DNA of 10,285 bases from JBMNTU01 sp050945895 (GTDB lineage Bacteria; Bacillota; Clostridia; Christensenellales; Christensenellaceae), in the NCBI GenBank assembly GCA_050945895.1, contig JBMNTU010000082.1, positions 1-10,285 of the forward strand, written 5' to 3'. This document shows positions 7,459-10,285 of the stretch, piece after piece (position 1 is the first letter of the stretch; every line of letters starts with the position of its first letter). The notes below the pieces were generated by a model. It saw nothing but the letters and a program-made list of their open reading frames with translations, did not search any database and had not been told where the DNA came from. The position numbers were made by a program, and so were the translations under genes.

Positions 7459-7501
7459 CTAATTTACTAATTGCTAATTGCCAATTGCTAATTGCTAATT
7501 G
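7459..7501 (-). repeat. Inverted heptad array upstream of permease 3
   Basis: On the plus strand the units are CTAATTT, one extra A, then CTAATTG (7467-7473), CTAATTG, CCAATTG, CTAATTG, CTAATTG (7495-7501). It ends 32 bp before the permease 3 start. With 7350-7398 it can form a long stem in DNA or mRNA. The following 7502-7533 is A/T-rich with TATATTG at about 7508-7514, which is only a loose match to a Bacteroidota -7 box, so no promoter is called. Confidence 0.9.
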
Positions 7502-7533
7502 AAATTATATATTGTTGTGAAAATGAATGAATT

Positions 7534-9924
7534 ATGAATATTATTAAAACGGTCTTCCGCAATATAAAGGTGTACAAAACATCGTCGGTTTTTAACTTCA
7601 TCGGGCTTATTACCGCGTTCACGGTATTCGTACTGATCATGTTGTATGTGTATACCGAGTATCGTTTCGACACCTATCATCAAGACTACCAGGATATTTA
7701 CAGGCTAGAGCTGAAAACACCGGGTAAGAGCAAGAGTTCGGTATACATGTCCGGTCTGACCAAAGATGTGATACAGGAGCAACTGCCGGAAGTGGTGGCC
7801 ACAACCCTCTATATGCCGTGGGGCAAGTGGGGAGAAATCCTGCTCGAGTGGGAGCAGGATGGGGAGAAAAAATCAAGTTATGAGGATTACGCTATCTCCG
7901 ACAAGCATTTAACCGAGGTGTTCACATTCGATTTTCTTCATGCCGCCATCGGCACACCCCTTGCCGAGCCAAACTCGGTGATGGTGTCTGATGCTTTCGC
8001 GCTTAAGCTATGGGGGACAACGGAGGTTATGGGCAAAACACTCAGAACTCCGCCTATGGCCGGTAGTGAACAGAACGAGTACAGGGTTACGGCCGTTTTT
8101 CGTACCCCGCCCAGGAACTCTGTTTTCAACGAACCGGTTATCTTCTCTTTCCCCACAACCGGCTGGATCGAGGCGTCCTACAAATCGTGGGGAATCGTCA
8201 ATTTCCCGGAGTTTATCAGGGTCACCCCCGGAACCGATCGCTCACTGTTGCAGGCAGTCATAAGCTCTATCGATATTTTAAAGGAGAAGTATAGTTTTTA
8301 CGATAAGGAGAGCGAGCGGGCGGAGGTTATTGTCCGTCCCCTTTCAGAGCTTCGTTTCACGAAAGAGGTAGCGGAAAGCCCGCTCTTCAACACCAACAAC
8401 CGGGCATCGGTGAATATACTGCTGATAGTCGGAATATTTATCCTGGTTATAGCCGTGTTGAACTACATCAATTTCGCGACTGCCATGTTGCCGAAGCGAA
8501 TGAAAAATATTGGCATGTCCCGCATTTTGGGAAGCAGCGGCAGGCGGGTGGTAACGCTCCACATAGCTGAAGCCGTATTGTTTTTCATTGTCTCGTTTGT
8601 GATTGGGGTTGCTTTGGCAGCCATTATAAATCAGCACTTTGGAGCCGGACTGTTTGAATACCGGCTTGATTTCACCCTCTGCATTGTACCGTTGCTGGTA
8701 ATGGCACTGGTTGCCATTCTCTCGGGAGTGGCAGCAGGCACGATACCCGCGCTGGGCAGTATGGCAATCACACCTGCTGATGCCGTGAAAAGGAAGTACA
8801 CGCTCGCGCGAAGTTCATCACGGGGATGGCTCACGGTGGTGCAGTTTGCTGCCACCATAGCCCTTATAGCCATGTCGGCGCTAACCGTCAAACAGGTTAG
8901 GTTTATGAAGAACAGACCACTTGGATTCGATAAGGAGAACCGTATGGTGATAATCCCCACAAACGATCTGGTTGAAAACCTGGAAGCATTTGAACTCGCC
9001 CTGCAAAAGAGTCCGCTGATAGAGACAACTGCCCTGTCGAACGGAGTACCCGGGGTGCCGTCAAATATGGAGGGCTTTCGGTTGAATGATGAGACCTATC
9101 AGACATGGCTATGGAATGTGGACGATAAATATGTGAAGATGATGAATTTTGAGTTGACAGAGGGTCGCCATTTCCTTCCCGACAGCGAGGCGGAGCAAAA
9201 CAGCATCATCATAAACGAAACTGCCAGGAGACAATTTGGTCTCGAACCGGGTTCGCACATTATGAGAGGCGATGCCGAGGGCAAGCCTGTTTATTTTCAG
9301 GTTGTGGGAGTAATAAAAGATTTCAATTTCGCATCGCTTCGCGAGAGTGTCGAACCCTTTATGTTCAGGTATACGCTAGGCACTTTTTATGGATTTGTGA
9401 ACGTGAAGCTCGCTACCAACGACGTGAGATCCACCGTGGATTTTGTTACGCAAGAGTATAACAGGTTGAGTCCCAATGAACCCATCCGGTACTATTTCCT
9501 CGACGAGCGACTGAACCTGCTATACGATAAAGAGGACAGGGTTATCGGGATGATAGCCATGTTTAGCCTGCTCTCGCTGGTCGTATCGGTCCTTGGCGTG
9601 CTGGGACTCTCGATTTTCACATCTCAATATCGTATCAGGGAGATCGGCATAAGAAAGGTGAACGGGGCATCCATACCGGAAATCGTGCAGATGCTCAACC
9701 GAAACGTGGTTGTCTGGCTGGGGATAGCCTTTGTTATCGCCACGCCCATAGCCTATTTTGCCATGAGCCACTGGCTCGAAAACTTCGCCTACAAAACAGA
9801 CCTCAGCTGGTGGATATTCGCCATTGCCGGATTGGCCGCGCTTGTTGTGGCATTGCTGACGGTGAGCTGGCAAAGTCTGCGGGCAGCAACACGCAACCCG
9901 GTTGAGGCGCTTAAATATGAGTGA
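7534..9924 (+). CDS. MacB/FtsX-type ABC transporter permease 3 (duplicated, 8 TM)
   Basis: The 796-residue product is a third fused permease. Membrane segments lie at about 20-40, 292-314, 343-365, 381-404, 433-452, 671-694, 723-743 and 757-778, with periplasmic domains at about 41-291 and 453-670. The coupling-helix motif RIREIGIRKVNGASIPEIVQML is at about 700-721, and a first-half counterpart NIGMSRILGSSGRRVVTLHIAEA is at about 325-347. It ends NPVEALKYE. The start at ATG 7534 gives MNIIKTVFRNIKVYKTSSV, typical of the family; an ATG at 7523 meets a stop after four codons. The periplasmic regions differ strongly from those of permeases 1 and 2, while the C-terminal membrane and coupling region is nearly shared with permease 2. 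It closes the exporter cluster and is followed by an unrelated gene. The substrate is unknown; the ATPase is presumably the one at 4063-4743. Confidence 0.93.
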   Translation: MNIIKTVFRNIKVYKTSSVFNFIGLITAFTVFVLIMLYVYTEYRFDTYHQDYQDIYRLELKTPGKSKSSVYMSGLTKDVIQEQLPEVVATTLYMPWGKWGEILLEWEQDGEKKSSYEDYAISDKHLTEVFTFDFLHAAIGTPLAEPNSVMVSDAFALKLWGTTEVMGKTLRTPPMAGSEQNEYRVTAVFRTPPRNSVFNEPVIFSFPTTGWIEASYKSWGIVNFPEFIRVTPGTDRSLLQAVISSIDILKEKYSFYDKESERAEVIVRPLSELRFTKEVAESPLFNTNNRASVNILLIVGIFILVIAVLNYINFATAMLPKRMKNIGMSRILGSSGRRVVTLHIAEAVLFFIVSFVIGVALAAIINQHFGAGLFEYRLDFTLCIVPLLVMALVAILSGVAAGTIPALGSMAITPADAVKRKYTLARSSSRGWLTVVQFAATIALIAMSALTVKQVRFMKNRPLGFDKENRMVIIPTNDLVENLEAFELALQKSPLIETTALSNGVPGVPSNMEGFRLNDETYQTWLWNVDDKYVKMMNFELTEGRHFLPDSEAEQNSIIINETARRQFGLEPGSHIMRGDAEGKPVYFQVVGVIKDFNFASLRESVEPFMFRYTLGTFYGFVNVKLATNDVRSTVDFVTQEYNRLSPNEPIRYYFLDERLNLLYDKEDRVIGMIAMFSLLSLVVSVLGVLGLSIFTSQYRIREIGIRKVNGASIPEIVQMLNRNVVVWLGIAFVIATPIAYFAMSHWLENFAYKTDLSWWIFAIAGLAALVVALLTVSWQSLRAATRNPVEALKYE

Positions 9925-9927
9925 TGG

Positions 9928-9976
9928 CAATTAGCAATTAACAATTAGCAATGTGCAATGAACAATTAACAATTAC
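9928..9976 (+). repeat. Forward heptad array between permease 3 and the four helix bundle gene (7 units)
   Basis: The units are CAATTAG, CAATTAA, CAATTAG, CAATGTG, CAATGAA, CAATTAA, CAATTAC. They begin 4 bp after the permease 3 stop and end 8 bp before the next ATG. No 83-bp module or 80-bp core is present here. The following AGGT (9977-9980) four bases before the ATG at 9985 could be a weak ribosome binding site, the only such candidate in the window. Confidence 0.92.
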
Positions 9977-9984
9977 AGGTAATT

Positions 9985-10285
9985 ATGAAGGAGAATGTGG
10001 TAAAGGATAAGTCGTTTGGTTTTGCTGTTCGCATTGTGAACTTGTACAAGCATTTGTCGCAGGAGAAAAAGGAATTTGTCCTGAGTAAGCAACTTCTGCG
10101 GAGTGGAACTTCCATCGGGGCAAATGTGGAAGAGGCTATCGGAGGAATATCCAAAGCAGATTTCAAGGCTAAGCTTGGCATTGCTTATAAAGAAGCAAGA
10201 GAAACAGCTTACTGGTTACGGCTGTTGCATACAACTGAATTCCTGGATTATAAGGAATATGAATCAATTCATGCAGATTGCGATG
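9985..10285 (+). CDS. Four helix bundle protein, S23/IVP family (3' end outside window)
   Basis: One hundred codons are present before the window ends. The family usually runs to about 115-125 residues, so roughly 20 residues are missing. The sequence is all-helical and soluble with no signal peptide. It carries the family hallmark QLLRSGTSIGANVEEA at about residues 40-55, followed by SKADFKAKLGIAYKEARE and TAYWLRLL. Members are small oligomeric four-helix proteins first noted as ORFs in 23S rRNA intervening sequences, and are related to Avd of diversity-generating retroelements. Their cellular role is mostly unproven. No rRNA sequence or reverse transcriptase is visible here, so neither context applies directly. 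The start at 9985 gives MKENVVKDKSFGFAVRIVNLY, a usual N-terminus. It is separated from permease 3 only by heptads, so it could be co-transcribed, but a functional link to the exporter is not shown. Confidence 0.92.
   Translation, partial: MKENVVKDKSFGFAVRIVNLYKHLSQEKKEFVLSKQLLRSGTSIGANVEEAIGGISKADFKAKLGIAYKEARETAYWLRLLHTTEFLDYKEYESIHADCD

Noticed and set aside
7502..7533. Promoter upstream of permease 3 (TATATTG)
   Set aside because: The match to the Bacteroidota TAnnTTTG box is imperfect, the upstream TTG candidates are supplied by the heptads at every 7 bp, and the spacing cannot be distinguished from chance.
112..9976. CRISPR array
   Set aside because: The repeats are contiguous 7-mers with no unique spacers of 25-40 bp and no cas genes nearby.
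9985..10285. Diversity-generating retroelement (Avd-like protein)
   Set aside because: The protein is better described as the general S23/IVP four helix bundle family; no reverse transcriptase, template repeat or variable repeat is visible in the window.

Overview
The window is most likely from a member of the Bacteroidota, probably Bacteroidales; the genus cannot be fixed from sequence alone. The evidence is the family types (duplicated MacB/FtsX-type permeases ending in NPVEAL-(K/R)-YE, a LolD/MacB-like ATPase starting MIRTEKLTK, an S23-type four helix bundle protein), the near absence of Shine-Dalgarno sequences, and AT-rich intergenic DNA between moderate-GC genes. All complete genes lie on the plus strand and look like one operon.

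Layout: the last codons of an unrecognised upstream gene (3-77); a HlyD/MacA-type periplasmic adaptor (154-1404); an 8-TM MacB/FtsX-type permease (1560-3911); the ABC ATPase (4063-4743); two more 8-TM permeases (5031-7346 and 7534-9924); and the first 100 codons of a four helix bundle protein of the S23/IVP family (9985-10285, cut by the window end). The ATPase, anchored through the permeases, would drive a MacAB-like machine in the inner membrane with the adaptor bridging the periplasm. No outer-membrane channel (TolC type) is in the window. There is one ATPase and one adaptor for three permeases, so the permeases may be alternative or co-assembling partners. The substrate is unknown.

The striking part is the intergenic DNA. 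Every junction, including both ends of the cluster, carries tandem 7-bp repeats of the form CAATNNN (mostly CAATTAA, CAATTAG, CAATGAG, CAATGTG, CAATGAA). Downstream of genes they read CAATTAR. Immediately upstream of three genes (adaptor, permeases 2 and 3) they are inverted (YTAATTG). Two further modules are embedded in the heptad DNA: an 83-bp module in three near-identical copies (1440-1522, 3949-4031, 4779-4861) and an approximately 80-bp core in two copies (4911-4990, 7378-7458) that sits between forward and inverted heptads. The heptads run into genes: they supply the stop codon of the adaptor, the stop and last six residues of the ATPase, and the start codon of permease 1. Each of permease 1, the ATPase and permease 2 is therefore bracketed by long direct repeats, a cassette-like arrangement. 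No intergenic stretch exceeds 300 bases; the longest, 4744-5030, is nearly all repeat.
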